Source of the DNA: Oceanospirillum sp048270425
Lineage (GTDB): Bacteria; Pseudomonadota; Gammaproteobacteria; Pseudomonadales; Halomonadaceae
Direction: 5' to 3'
Assembly: GCA_048270425.1 (NCBI GenBank)
Contig: JBLWSY010000002.1
Location: forward strand, 1 to 64,000
DNA length: 64,000 nucleotides
Each line of letters begins with the position of its first letter. Position 1 is the stretch's first letter. The position numbers were made by a program, and so were the translations under genes. The notes under the pieces were generated by a model, which was given only the letters and a program-made list of their open reading frames with translations, had not been told where the DNA came from and did not search any database. Below are positions 1 to 8,347 of this stretch, in pieces.

Positions 1-165
1 CATCTGAAGGCAGAGATGTACCACGGAGAAGTGTTTAAAGACGCAGATGATCTGATCGATCAGGTCAAAAACTATATCGAGTATTACAATACAAAACGTA
101 TTAAGTTGAAGCTCAATGGCCTGAGTCCAGTTGAATATCGAACTCAGGCCATGGCAGCCGGATAA
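1..165 (+). CDS. IS3-family transposase OrfB, C-terminal fragment (cut by window edge)
   Basis: The frame is open from base 1 and codes for the last 54 residues, ending at TAA 163-165. The end of the protein shows the typical IS3/IS150-group finish: a YIEYYNTKRI stretch followed by LNGLSPVEYRTQA. This is the C-terminal end of the DDE integrase-type transposase that cuts and joins the element ends. It is followed by a matching terminal inverted repeat, so the right end of the element is intact. Whether the full element is functional cannot be judged because its left part lies outside the window. Confidence 0.9.
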   Translation, partial: HLKAEMYHGEVFKDADDLIDQVKNYIEYYNTKRIKLKLNGLSPVEYRTQAMAAG

Positions 166-170
166 TAAAG

Positions 171-195
171 TGTCCAACTTTATGGGGTCACTTCA
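171..195 (+). repeat. Right terminal inverted repeat of the IS3-family element
   Basis: The 25 bases just after the transposase stop read, on the opposite strand, TGAAGTGACCCC followed by ATAAAGTTGGACA. This is the familiar end of IS3-family (IS150-like) elements, with the terminal TG/CA. It marks the boundary of the insertion at about base 195. The target duplication cannot be confirmed because the left end is off-window. Bases 196-286 hold no gene; a short CGCC-AAAT-GGCG hairpin lies at 196-207. Confidence 0.8.
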
Positions 196-286
196 CGCCA
201 AATGGCGAGCAGGGCTTTTTAATGTCTCTGATTCGTAAAAACGAGCTGAAAGCGTCAGCAAACGTTCCTGTTAGCCAAGCCTTTAG

Positions 287-994
287 TCAGAACAGGCGGG
301 CGAGAAGTGCCGTTACTGCGGTTTCTACCCGCAGAATTCGATCGCCCAGATGCACCGGCTGCAGGCCTGCTTCCACCAGCTTTTCCACCTCGTAAGGGAT
401 AAAGCCGCCCTCCGGGCCGATCGCCAGCGTGGTTTCTTCCTCAAGACCGCGCGGACAGGCATCCGGGCTACCGGGGTGGGCCACCAAACCTCGGGTTCCG
501 GCAATGATTTCCGGCAGACGGTCTTCAACAAAAGGCTTGAACTGGGCTTCCAGAATCACTTCCGGCAGCAGGGTATCTTTGGCCTGCTCCAGCCCCAGAA
601 TCAGATTGTCGTGAATCTTTTCCGGCTTCAGCTCCGGAGACATCCAGTAGCTTTTTTCTACCCGTTGGGTATTCAGCAGGATCAGACGTTTTACGCCCAT
701 GGTGCTGATATGCTGTAGGGATCTGGCCAGCATTCTGGGACGTGGTAATGCCAGAATCAGGGTCAACGGGAGAGGTGTTGGCGGTTGCTGAGAGAAAGTG
801 GTTTGCAGGATCACACCGTCAGAGTCCGATTGCAGAACAATGCCTGACCCCATCAGCTGATTAAGCCGGCCAACTTTAAGTTGATCACCGATTTCAGCCC
901 GATGGACTTTTTGGATGTGTTTTGCCCTGTGATCTGTCAGGTGAACTTTATCCTCGCTGATAAAGTCCGACTCATACAGTAAGATTAAATTCAT
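287..994 (-). CDS. rsmE: 16S rRNA (uracil1498-N3)-methyltransferase RsmE
   Basis: RsmE methylates N3 of U1498 in the small ribosomal RNA using S-adenosylmethionine. The 235-residue product has the SPOUT-fold C-terminal signature: LAIGPEGGF near residue 190 and LGDRILRVETAVTALLA at the end, which form the knot that binds the cofactor. The N-terminal part carries the PUA-like RNA-binding segment (HLTDHRAKHIQKVHR). Length is normal for the family (about 240). I start at ATG 994 because a GAGGCGGGG ribosome site lies just upstream; a TTG six codons earlier is less likely. The gene ends about 90 bases from the IS right end, so the IS inserted just downstream of it. Confidence 0.93.
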   Translation of the reverse strand: MNLILLYESDFISEDKVHLTDHRAKHIQKVHRAEIGDQLKVGRLNQLMGSGIVLQSDSDGVILQTTFSQQPPTPLPLTLILALPRPRMLARSLQHISTMGVKRLILLNTQRVEKSYWMSPELKPEKIHDNLILGLEQAKDTLLPEVILEAQFKPFVEDRLPEIIAGTRGLVAHPGSPDACPRGLEEETTLAIGPEGGFIPYEVEKLVEAGLQPVHLGDRILRVETAVTALLARLF

Positions 995-1096
995 CGTTAT
1001 ACCCCGCCTCAAGAAGCAGGCATCATAATCTGACCGGCCTTCAATGCAAGTCCGGTGTGGTTATTGGCAGAAAAACGACAATAAGAAGGTTTTGTG

Positions 1097-1759
1097 ATGA
1101 CCGTAAACTCAATGACCGACTATCTGAAACAATTGATTCAGGATGAGCATCCTGCTCTGGTTTATATCATGGACCCTATGTGCAGTTGGTGTTGGGCATT
1201 TAAGCCTGTTCTCGCCGAGATTCGAAAGACTTTCCCGGAGTTGGGTTATTACACCCTGGCAGGTGGTTTGGCACCGGATAGTGATGAGCCGATGCCTGGC
1301 GCGCAGCAGGAACAGATCGCTGCGACCTGGAAGAGGATAGAGGCAAAGGTAGGTACAGCGTTTAACCACGATTTCTGGCGCGTTTGCCAGCCAAGACGTT
1401 CAACGTATCCTGCCTGCCGCGCTCTTTTGCTGGCCAGAAAAGTCAACAAAGAGGATGCGATGATCACGGCGATTCAGGAGGCTTACTATCTGAAAGCGAA
1501 AAATCCGTCTGATATTGATACCCTGGCCGATTGCGCTGAAAGCATCGGTATGAATCCTGGTGCGTTTATGCAGGCTATCGTCGGGCCGGAAATTAATGAA
1601 GCGTTAGAGCAGGAGCTGGCTTTCACTCACCATCTGGGGGCAAGAAGCTTTCCTACTCTGGTGTTGAAAGCCGCAGACAAATGGTTCGAAATCGCACTGG
1701 ATTACAACGATGCTTCTGTGATGATTAGTCAGATCAGGCAACGGCTTAATAGGGGTTAA
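1097..1759 (+). CDS. DsbA-family thioredoxin-fold oxidoreductase (cytoplasmic)
   Basis: A 220-residue DsbA/FrnE-like protein. The CSWC active-site motif lies near residue 30 (DPMCSWCW), and a cis-proline loop is seen near residue 190 (ARSFPTLVL). No signal peptide is present, so it should act in the cytoplasm as a thiol-disulfide oxidoreductase or isomerase-like enzyme rather than as periplasmic DsbA. The start at ATG 1097 is favoured over GTG 1094 by its spacing from AAGAAGG. It converges on and overlaps by 4 bases the small minus-strand gene that follows. The substrate is unknown. Confidence 0.88.
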   Translation: MTVNSMTDYLKQLIQDEHPALVYIMDPMCSWCWAFKPVLAEIRKTFPELGYYTLAGGLAPDSDEPMPGAQQEQIAATWKRIEAKVGTAFNHDFWRVCQPRRSTYPACRALLLARKVNKEDAMITAIQEAYYLKAKNPSDIDTLADCAESIGMNPGAFMQAIVGPEINEALEQELAFTHHLGARSFPTLVLKAADKWFEIALDYNDASVMISQIRQRLNRG

Positions 1760-1971
1760 GCTTCAACTTTCAATACAGGCGTGTGGCCTGTTTCGCAATT
1801 AGCCGATTCCGGTTTCTTCATCGATTTCAGCTGATCAGCATGTTGCATCATGCTTGCGCGACCGGCATCGAGTTTTTCGATGATGGCTTTGAAGTCGGTA
1901 ACAAAGCGATCGTTTGTGTCACACATTCTCTGGTTGAGAGCAACAATCTGGCGAAGTGTCTCTAATGACAT
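1756..1971 (-). CDS. Small hypothetical protein (71 residues)
   Basis: The predicted product is 71 residues, mostly helical and charged, with two cysteines and no signal peptide or membrane segment. I do not recognise the family. Support for a real gene: ATG 1971 has AGGGAG at a good distance upstream on the minus strand, and the frame covers almost all of the space up to the dsbA-like gene, overlapping its stop by 4 bases. The opposite-strand frame (1783-1965) looks like a shadow. It lies downstream of another small minus-strand frame (2110-2286), which may be co-oriented with it. Confidence 0.55.
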   Translation of the reverse strand: MSLETLRQIVALNQRMCDTNDRFVTDFKAIIEKLDAGRASMMQHADQLKSMKKPESANCETGHTPVLKVEA

Positions 1972-2108
1972 AAGGGTGACTCCCTTCGGTTAACATGACG
2001 TATAAAGTTGTATTTATTTGCCTTGTTTTGTATTGAAGCAAAAGAGATCTATTTATAAAATATTTTAAATGAATCTTTTTGTAACCAATACACCGAAGGG
2101 AACCAGTC

Positions 2109-2127
2109 ATCAGATCTGGGATCTGAT
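2109..2127. repeat. Perfect inverted repeat, 8-bp arms, 3-base spacer
   Basis: ATCAGATC, TGG, GATCTGAT. It covers the stop codon of the small minus-strand frame. It lacks a U-run on either side, so it is not a clear intrinsic terminator. It could be a protein-binding palindrome. The remaining stretch 2128-2573 contains the small frame and, after 2287, an AT-rich leader for the GGDEF/EAL gene in which I see no further gene. Confidence 0.5.
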
Positions 2128-2286
2128 TCCGGCTCTTCTGCGGCCTTTAGCCGAAGAGGTCACACCTCCTATCTTATCCTTAAGCCGGGAGCGTTTAAGC
2201 TCCAACTCTCCTAACAGAGATTCCAGTTCTACCAGCAGTTGATCACTGCGATAAAAAATGCTCCTGCATGTTTGTGAATGTTTCAT
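2110..2286 (-). CDS. Possible small protein (58 residues), unrecognised
   Basis: A 58-codon frame read on the minus strand from ATG 2286 to TGA 2110. GAGGGA sits five bases upstream of the start, a strong ribosome site. The middle of the product is an amphipathic helix (SDQLLVELESLLGELELKR), and the end is very basic (SSAKGRRRAGIRSQI). Nothing in it points to a known family. Codon use resembles the neighbours. The stop codon lies inside a perfect inverted repeat (2109-2127). It could be a small DNA/RNA-binding or coiled-coil protein, but that is a guess. Confidence 0.45.
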   Translation of the reverse strand: MKHSQTCRSIFYRSDQLLVELESLLGELELKRSRLKDKIGGVTSSAKGRRRAGIRSQI

Positions 2287-2573
2287 TCATTCCCTCACTG
2301 GATGTGATTGTTGTTTTTTCCAGATAATTTATGTGGGATTTAGAGAATGGCGATTTTGAAGAGCAATGTTAACCAATAAGTCTGATAAAGAGACTTCTTT
2401 TGATTTGGATCAAGGCATATAAGTTGTATATTTGATGGATCAAACTAGTGCTTATGCCTTTGAACAGAAAGAGAGAGTTACAAAGTGAAATAATGATCTG
2501 GCTTCGGTTGCTTGAATGTTATTTTGTGTAATATTAGGTGTTTAAATTTTATCTTACCCGAGGTAGGCAAAGA

Positions 2574-5297
2574 ATGTTTCCACAGGGATGTCACCGCCGT
2601 GAACTGGGTTTCACGGTTTTTATCCTGTTGTTGCTACTGAACTCTTTTTTTCCGGCATTGGCTGATGCCGGAGAGAAGACTCAGGTTGCCCTGACTGGGC
2701 AGGAGCAGCAGTGGCTGAATCAGCGTAGAGGTATTGTGAATGTCGGTATCGCATTTATACCGCCCCATACCCTGTCACAGGATAAAGACGGACACTATCG
2801 CGGTGTAGCGATGGATTTTCTTACCCTTCTGGAAAAGAAGCTTCCTTTAAGTTTCAAGACCCATTTTTACTCATCCTACTCAGCTCTGCTGGAAGGTGCG
2901 CGGCAAGGTGAAGTCGATATGGTTTTTGCGGCTTCTGCAACGCCTGAGCGCGAAGAATACCTGTTGTTCACCTCGCCCTATACGTTTCTGGCGAACAAAA
3001 TTTTTGTGCGGAAAACTTCGCGGAATTATAAAAACCTGGGTGATTTGTCCGGTAAAACCGTTGCTGTTATTCGTGGCACCGCTATTGCTGAACATTTGAG
3101 TCTCTTTAACCCGGATATCAAGCTGATGGAGTTGAAAAGCGCCCGCGATCTGATGCTGGCGGTGTCAGCGGGTAATGCCGATGCGGCTGTCTCTGTCGTG
3201 GCCAGTGCTTGGTGGCATATCAAGCAGGAAGGAATCAGTAACCTTGATGTGAGCGGTGATGCCAACTTCAGCTATGCCGTGCGTTTTGCGACCCGCAAAG
3301 AGCTGCCGATACTGGTATCCGTTCTGGAAAAGGGACTCTATAGCGTCACTGATGCTGAGCGTGATCAGATTCATCGTCGATGGCTGCACCCTGAAATATC
3401 CGGTGTGATAAACAAAGAGCAGGTTTACCGCTATGGTGGCATCGCATTTGCCCTGTTTCTGTTGGCATTGGTTGTATTTGCTCTCTTCTCAGTAAGGCGT
3501 TTGCGACGCGAGGTTCACCAACGGCTTGTTACAGAGCAGGCTCTGCGGGTTAGTGAGGAGCGCTTTGAGTTAGCAATCCGGGGTACTAATGATGGTATCT
3601 GGGACTGGAATCTGGAAACAGATCAACTGTATCTTGCACCTCGTTTTCTGGAAATTTTAGGGCATAGATCCCCGGAGTTCGGTCAGGAGTGGTTGAGCAC
3701 AGATATGTGGCTTAAGCGGGTTCACCCAAAGGATCTGGCGGATGTTCGTGAGGCCGTTAAAGCACATATTACACAACATGCAGTACTGGATATCCGTTAT
3801 CGGGTACGCAGTGAACAAGAGAGTTGGCTGTGGATCCGGATGCGAGGTCAGGCACTGTGGAATGAGCAAGGAAGAGCGGTACGTCTGTGTGGGTCTATTA
3901 TGGATATCACAGAGAGTAAGCGTTCAGAAGATGAGGTACGCCGGCTGGCTTACTTTGATCAGCTGACTGGTGTGGCTAATCGTGAGCGCTTTAAGCTAAG
4001 CCTTCAGGGGGCTGTGAATAAACTGAATGTTCAGGGTAGTGCCTTTGCGGTGATGTTTGTCGATCTGGATCATTTCAAACTGATTAATGATTCTCTCGGA
4101 CACCGTATCGGAGACTTGCTGCTGTTCCGGGTTGCAGAACTGATTCGGCGCGTATTACCACCTTCAAGCTTTTTGGGGCGTCTGGATGGCGATGAGTTTG
4201 CCATTTTACTGGATGAGCCCAAGAATGTGGTGGAAATACGACACTGGGCGGAACATCTGCAGAATGAACTGGCTCAACCAATGATTCTGGATGGCCATGA
4301 TCTCAGGGTTTCCGGCAGTATTGGTATCTCTTACTGGACAGATGGGCCTGCGAGCATCGAGCAGGTGATGGAGCAGGCTGATATCGCGCTGTCTGAGGTG
4401 AAGCGTGAACAGCGGGGGCACTATCGTTTTCATGAGCCTCAGATGAGCCAGCGCATTTTTGAAAATACCCTGCTGGCCAAGGATCTGGAAAGCGCTCAGC
4501 ATAATGGCGAACTCTTTCTGATGTTTCAGCCGCAGATTGCCCTGCAGACCGAGAAAGTGATTGGTTGCGAGGCTTTAATTCGCTGGCATCACCCGGAGCG
4601 CGGTGTGATTTCTCCGGCAACTTTTATCCCGTTGGCAGAGGAACGGGGCCTGATTCATCAGATCGGCCGTTGGGTGATGGATGAGGCTTGTCGCCAGGCC
4701 CGAAGCTGGCTGGATCAAGGCGTAAGTTTTGGCGGCATTGGCGTTAATGTGTCTTCATTGCAGCTTTTGGCTCAGGGCTTTGTGGAGCAGGTTGAAGCTA
4801 TTCTGGAACGACATCGGCTACCGGCCCGTTATATTGAGCTTGAGATCACAGAGACGGTATTGGTTCAGGATATACGGCAAGCTGAGATGGTAATGAATCG
4901 ATTGCGGGCACTGGGTATACGTTTCTCGATCGATGATTTCGGCACCGGTTACTCATCACTTCTGTATCTTCAGCGGTTGCCGATCGGGCGTCTTAAGCTT
5001 GCTCAGGAGTTTGTGCGGGATACTATGGTTTCCGAAGGGTTGCAGGGGCAGAACGAAGCCGTTGTTGCGGCAGCACTTCAGTTAGGTAAAAACCTTAAGA
5101 TACCTGTTATTGCCGAGGGAATTGAGACCTTTGCTCAGTTTGAATGGCTAAAGCAGCAGGGCTGTGACGAGGGGCAGGGCTATCTGTTTGCCAAACCTAT
5201 GTTGGCAGCAGACTTCAGAGCTTTTGTTCACCATACCGAATCTCACGGTATTCTGCCTGTGCCTGTTGATCCTGAGAATACAATGATGGTGAGCTAG
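2574..5297 (+). CDS. Membrane sensor with SBP, PAS, GGDEF and EAL domains (c-di-GMP turnover)
   Basis: A 907-residue signalling protein. Order: signal peptide/first membrane helix (about 8-30), periplasmic solute-binding domain of family 3 (about 45-280), membrane helix (287-306), PAS (about 330-445), GGDEF (about 455-615), EAL (about 640-885). The cyclase motif reads RLDGDEF (536-542), so the first glycine is aspartate; no RxxD inhibitory site precedes it. The phosphodiesterase domain has EAL (666-668), the DDFGTGYSS loop, AEGIE and QGYLFA, but the usual LKID reads KLA (808-810), losing a conserved acidic residue. ATG 2574 is chosen because GAGGTAGG lies just before it; an upstream GTG at 2538 would disrupt the signal peptide. 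Probably senses a small ligand such as an amino acid in the periplasm and sets c-di-GMP. Confidence 0.9.
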   Translation: MFPQGCHRRELGFTVFILLLLLNSFFPALADAGEKTQVALTGQEQQWLNQRRGIVNVGIAFIPPHTLSQDKDGHYRGVAMDFLTLLEKKLPLSFKTHFYSSYSALLEGARQGEVDMVFAASATPEREEYLLFTSPYTFLANKIFVRKTSRNYKNLGDLSGKTVAVIRGTAIAEHLSLFNPDIKLMELKSARDLMLAVSAGNADAAVSVVASAWWHIKQEGISNLDVSGDANFSYAVRFATRKELPILVSVLEKGLYSVTDAERDQIHRRWLHPEISGVINKEQVYRYGGIAFALFLLALVVFALFSVRRLRREVHQRLVTEQALRVSEERFELAIRGTNDGIWDWNLETDQLYLAPRFLEILGHRSPEFGQEWLSTDMWLKRVHPKDLADVREAVKAHITQHAVLDIRYRVRSEQESWLWIRMRGQALWNEQGRAVRLCGSIMDITESKRSEDEVRRLAYFDQLTGVANRERFKLSLQGAVNKLNVQGSAFAVMFVDLDHFKLINDSLGHRIGDLLLFRVAELIRRVLPPSSFLGRLDGDEFAILLDEPKNVVEIRHWAEHLQNELAQPMILDGHDLRVSGSIGISYWTDGPASIEQVMEQADIALSEVKREQRGHYRFHEPQMSQRIFENTLLAKDLESAQHNGELFLMFQPQIALQTEKVIGCEALIRWHHPERGVISPATFIPLAEERGLIHQIGRWVMDEACRQARSWLDQGVSFGGIGVNVSSLQLLAQGFVEQVEAILERHRLPARYIELEITETVLVQDIRQAEMVMNRLRALGIRFSIDDFGTGYSSLLYLQRLPIGRLKLAQEFVRDTMVSEGLQGQNEAVVAAALQLGKNLKIPVIAEGIETFAQFEWLKQQGCDEGQGYLFAKPMLAADFRAFVHHTESHGILPVPVDPENTMMVS

Positions 5298-5342
5298 GCT
5301 TTGCTTGAAAAGCTGATGATTACTGTTTAAAAAGCACAAAAA

Positions 5343-5371
5343 AGAGGGCCACGTAAAAGTGGCCCTTTCTC
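5343..5371. terminator. Bidirectional intrinsic terminator between convergent genes
   Basis: GGGCCAC (5346-5352), 6-base loop, GTGGCCC (5359-5365), flanked by A-rich and T-rich tails on the two sides. It serves the GGDEF/EAL gene (+) and the aminotransferase gene (-). Confidence 0.85.
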
Positions 5372-5391
5372 GTTGAAGCAGATAAGCCTCA

Positions 5392-6588
5392 TTAACGACT
5401 AATCGCTTCAGAGATCGCCTGGCTCAGGCGCTCCAGATTACTGTCGTTGATACCGGCAATATTAATTCGGCCCGAATCAACGGCGTAGATAGCGTGCTTC
5501 TCTTTCAGATACTTGACTTCGTTCTTGCTCAGCCCTGAGTAAGAGAACATACCTTTCTGCGCTGTAATAAAGCTGAAGTCCCGATCTGATGAGAGCGAGT
5601 CCAGATTTTTTACCAGCTCGGAACGCATCCGGTGAATACGTGTACGCATCTCAGCCAGCTCAGTTTCCCACTGCTGACGCAGTGCTGTGTCAGCCAGAAT
5701 GGTGGTGACAATTGCAGCGCCGTGTGCCGGTGGGTTTGAGTAGTTAGCCCGGATGCAGTTGCAAGCCTGAGAAAAGACATTACGGCAATGCTCTGCCTGA
5801 GCCGCAACGATGCTCAGTGCACCGATACGCTCGTTGTAGAGACCAAAGTTTTTTGAGCAGGATGTTGTGATCAGTGCTTCCGGGCATTTCTCCAGAATCA
5901 GCTTCAGACCCTGAACATCATCTTCCAGACCGTCACCAAAGCCCTGATAGGCACAATCGATCAGCGGTAGCAGGCCTTGCTCCGATACGACCTGGCTGAT
6001 CTGTTTCCACTGTTCCAGAGTCGGATCGATACCCGTTGGGTTATGGCAGCTGGCGTGCAGCAGAATCACATCACCGGCAGGCATCTGGCGGATCGCATCC
6101 AACATATTGTCAAAGGCCAGAGCGTTCTGCTGCGCATCGTAGTAGGGGTAGGTACGGACTTCGACACCAGCACCGGCAAAAACGTGGAAGTGGTTAGACC
6201 AGGTCGGGTCACTTACCCAGATTTTGGCTTCCGGGTTCAGAGCGTTCACCAGATCACCGGCAACACGCAGGGCACCGGTACCGCCCGGAGTCTGAGTGGT
6301 TGCGATACGCTGTTCTGTAATCAGGGGGTGGTTCTCACCCAACATCAGCCCCTGCAGCAGTGGTGCCAGTTCAGGAGCACCTGCCGGGCCGATATAACCT
6401 TTACTTTGTTCGTTTTCCAGAATCAGGCTTTCTGCTTTTTTTACCACCGGAAGAATGGGCGTCAGACCTGCGTCGTCTTTATAAACACCGACCCCCAGAT
6501 CGATTTTGGTTGGCGTAGGATCTTTTTTGAATTCCATCATGAGGGCCAGAAGGGCATCTCCGGGAATCGCTTTTACATTCTCAAACAT
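5392..6588 (-). CDS. Aspartate/aromatic aminotransferase (class I, AspC/TyrB type)
   Basis: A 398-residue PLP enzyme of the AspC/TyrB group, which moves amino groups between aspartate, tyrosine or phenylalanine and 2-oxoglutarate. Visible marks: LGVGVYKDDAG near the N-terminus, HASCHNPTGID (about residue 190), and the PLP-lysine segment TSCSKNFGLYNERIGAL (about 245-260). Length matches E. coli AspC and TyrB (396-397). ATG 6588 is preceded by GGAG six bases away; TTG 6600 is a weaker alternative. Sequence alone does not let me separate aspartate from aromatic preference. It is a single-gene unit. Confidence 0.9.
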   Translation of the reverse strand: MFENVKAIPGDALLALMMEFKKDPTPTKIDLGVGVYKDDAGLTPILPVVKKAESLILENEQSKGYIGPAGAPELAPLLQGLMLGENHPLITEQRIATTQTPGGTGALRVAGDLVNALNPEAKIWVSDPTWSNHFHVFAGAGVEVRTYPYYDAQQNALAFDNMLDAIRQMPAGDVILLHASCHNPTGIDPTLEQWKQISQVVSEQGLLPLIDCAYQGFGDGLEDDVQGLKLILEKCPEALITTSCSKNFGLYNERIGALSIVAAQAEHCRNVFSQACNCIRANYSNPPAHGAAIVTTILADTALRQQWETELAEMRTRIHRMRSELVKNLDSLSSDRDFSFITAQKGMFSYSGLSKNEVKYLKEKHAIYAVDSGRINIAGINDSNLERLSQAISEAISR

Positions 6589-6859
6589 GGATGGCTCCAA
6601 AGCAGTAAAACGGTTTCAAAGTTATTGTTGTTGGCGGACTGTCATAAAAGTAGCCAGTTATAACCTATTGATAGTAACGCCTTTTCAGGTGCGGTTTACC
6701 GGAGAGTTTCGTCTGTTAGGCGTGTTAATAGGCAGGGTTGTGTAAGAATATTTTTACGACTGGTGAAGAGTGTTAAGAATATGAAGCGTTAGCACTTTTG
6801 GGGTGTATTGAAAAAGTTACGAGCAGGGGATTTATAGTGAAAAATATTTCTTAAAAGAA
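6589..6859. other. Intergenic region upstream of the aminotransferase gene
   Basis: AT-rich spacer with no frame I would support. It must hold the minus-strand promoter of the aminotransferase. I see no riboswitch or clear operator. Confidence 0.5.
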
Positions 6860-6895
6860 AAAGCCCGATGATTTTTCTGTTTATCACCGGGCTTT
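6860..6895 (-). terminator. Intrinsic terminator of the di-iron protein gene
   Basis: Stem of 13 bp with one G-T pair: AAAGCCCGATGAT (6860-6872) against ATCACCGGGCTTT (6883-6895), followed on the minus strand by TTCTTTT. Confidence 0.85.
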
Positions 6896-6918
6896 GATTT
6901 GGCTGCTATCGACCTGAA

Positions 6919-7656
6919 TCAGTGACCGATGCCTGTGCCGACTTCCAGCTCGTCCAGCCAGTCCAGGAAACGCTGAACATCGCGGCCTTTGAAGATAGCG
7001 CCGTGCTGAGGTGCCATGTATTCAATATCCAGTTGGCGAACACGACGTACCCAGTCTTTTTTCGCCCGGTTGGAAGGCATCCAGCGTTGGTGGAAGAGAC
7101 GCATCTTTTCAACATGGGCATCAAAATCTTCTACAAACAGAGGTGCGCCGTCCGGCAGCAGGGCGGCACCGATATCGCCACTCATCAGGATTTTAGCCTG
7201 AGGGTCATACACGCTGAAGTTGCCGGAAGAGTGCATGTAGTGTGCCGGAATAAACTGAATCTCAATGTCATCCAGGCGGATACTCTTACCTTCGTCCGGC
7301 AGCGGGTTATAGCGGATGCTGTTACAGCCAAAATGGCGCAGAAAGCCTTCCCACAGCCAAGGGGCGTGCAGTTCGGCATGAGGCAGTGTTTTATCCCATA
7401 AGCCGAGAGAGGAGATAATATCCGGATCCTGGTGCGAGGCAAACAGGTGGGTAATCTGGTTGATCGGGACATGGTGAACGACCGCAGCGAGCATAGCAGA
7501 GAACAGCTCAATGCCGCCCGGATCCAGCATGATGGCGTGATTAGTTGTCTTGATCATGTACTGGTTGGTATCGATGATCTTGCTGGGACGCTCTTCATCT
7601 CGTCCGAAAACCAGCCATTCGTGGCTGCGACCTTCATGGAGTTTTACAACTTTCAT
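6919..7656 (-). CDS. Oxygen-binding di-iron protein (ODP-type, metallo-beta-lactamase fold)
   Basis: A 245-residue MBL-fold protein resembling the di-iron half of flavodiiron proteins but without a flavodoxin domain. Ligand candidates: ASHQDPD (about residues 80-86), AHYMHSS (about 150), SGDIGAAL (about 175) and PQHGAIF (about 225), giving a His/Asp set suited to a di-iron centre. Family members (ODP, e.g. of Treponema denticola) bind O2 and are linked to chemotaxis. Start ATG 7656; the frame is open further upstream but has no better start. The gene lies 82 bases downstream of, and in the same direction as, a soluble chemoreceptor-tip-like gene, so the two are probably one transcript and one O2/redox signalling unit. 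Confidence 0.82.
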   Translation of the reverse strand: MKVVKLHEGRSHEWLVFGRDEERPSKIIDTNQYMIKTTNHAIMLDPGGIELFSAMLAAVVHHVPINQITHLFASHQDPDIISSLGLWDKTLPHAELHAPWLWEGFLRHFGCNSIRYNPLPDEGKSIRLDDIEIQFIPAHYMHSSGNFSVYDPQAKILMSGDIGAALLPDGAPLFVEDFDAHVEKMRLFHQRWMPSNRAKKDWVRRVRQLDIEYMAPQHGAIFKGRDVQRFLDWLDELEVGTGIGH

Positions 7657-7738
7657 AATGTGAGTCCGGTTTGGTTTTTGTTGGCGTCCCGGTTCAGGCG
7701 GTTGACAACGAAAATAAGGTTGAGAGAGTGATACGGGA

Positions 7739-8347
7739 TCACCGCTCCAGAGAATGTCGGCACTTGGTGGCAATGTGCTTGATGCGGTTGGCCGCCTTTT
7801 CCAGCTTAATCACGATCCCTTCAAGACTTGCCTGATAACTGTCCGCTGCTGTAGCGGCTTCCAGTCGGGATGTGGCTGTAACCACGTTAGCAGCCAGCAT
7901 GCGTGATTCGATCTCATCCAGCAGTTCAAACAACTTGCGCATGTGGCGTCTTAGCTGAACTGCCTGCTGATGATGCTGGTTGTAGGCCTCTTTAGCGATT
8001 GGATCAAGGGTTTCGACATGGGGTGCGGCAGATGCCTTTTGCTGCGCAGTGGCAAAGCGGGCATTGGCGTCAGAGCTATGCAGTTCATTCAGAGAGGTTC
8101 TGGAAAGTACCAGCGCTTCTCGGTTGATCTCTTTTACCAGCCAAATCGTGTCATTAGCCAGCTCAACCATAAAATCAGTAATGGGCTTAAAGGTACGAAC
8201 GTTATCACCCGCCCGGGCCACCAAAGCTTTCGCATTCATGGCTTCCAGTGAGATATTTTTTGCTTCAGTGAGAACTTCGCTCAGCTCCGCGGCTACGGTT
8301 GCCGCGTTGATAAAAAAGTGCGCACTGTTTTTGCTTCTGGATTGCAT
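7739..8347 (-). CDS. Soluble helical protein with a chemoreceptor-tip-like segment
   Basis: A 202-residue all-helical protein without signal peptide or membrane helix. Residues 36-47 read EAMNAKALVARAG and the spacing to later residues R51, F53, D58 and L63-A64 follows the methyl-accepting hairpin tip (LALNAAIEAARAGE..RGF) without gaps. The conserved tip asparagine and arginine are kept (N38, R45), but the glutamate is leucine (L42). The rest is predicted coiled coil (residues about 100-195). It looks like a trimmed or degenerate signalling hairpin that could join CheA/CheW arrays. The next gene, an O2-binding di-iron protein, is the likely sensor partner. Start may be ATG 8347 or GTG 8359; the ribosome site is poor for both. 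Confidence 0.65.
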   Translation of the reverse strand: MQSRSKNSAHFFINAATVAAELSEVLTEAKNISLEAMNAKALVARAGDNVRTFKPITDFMVELANDTIWLVKEINREALVLSRTSLNELHSSDANARFATAQQKASAAPHVETLDPIAKEAYNQHHQQAVQLRRHMRKLFELLDEIESRMLAANVVTATSRLEAATAADSYQASLEGIVIKLEKAANRIKHIATKCRHSLER

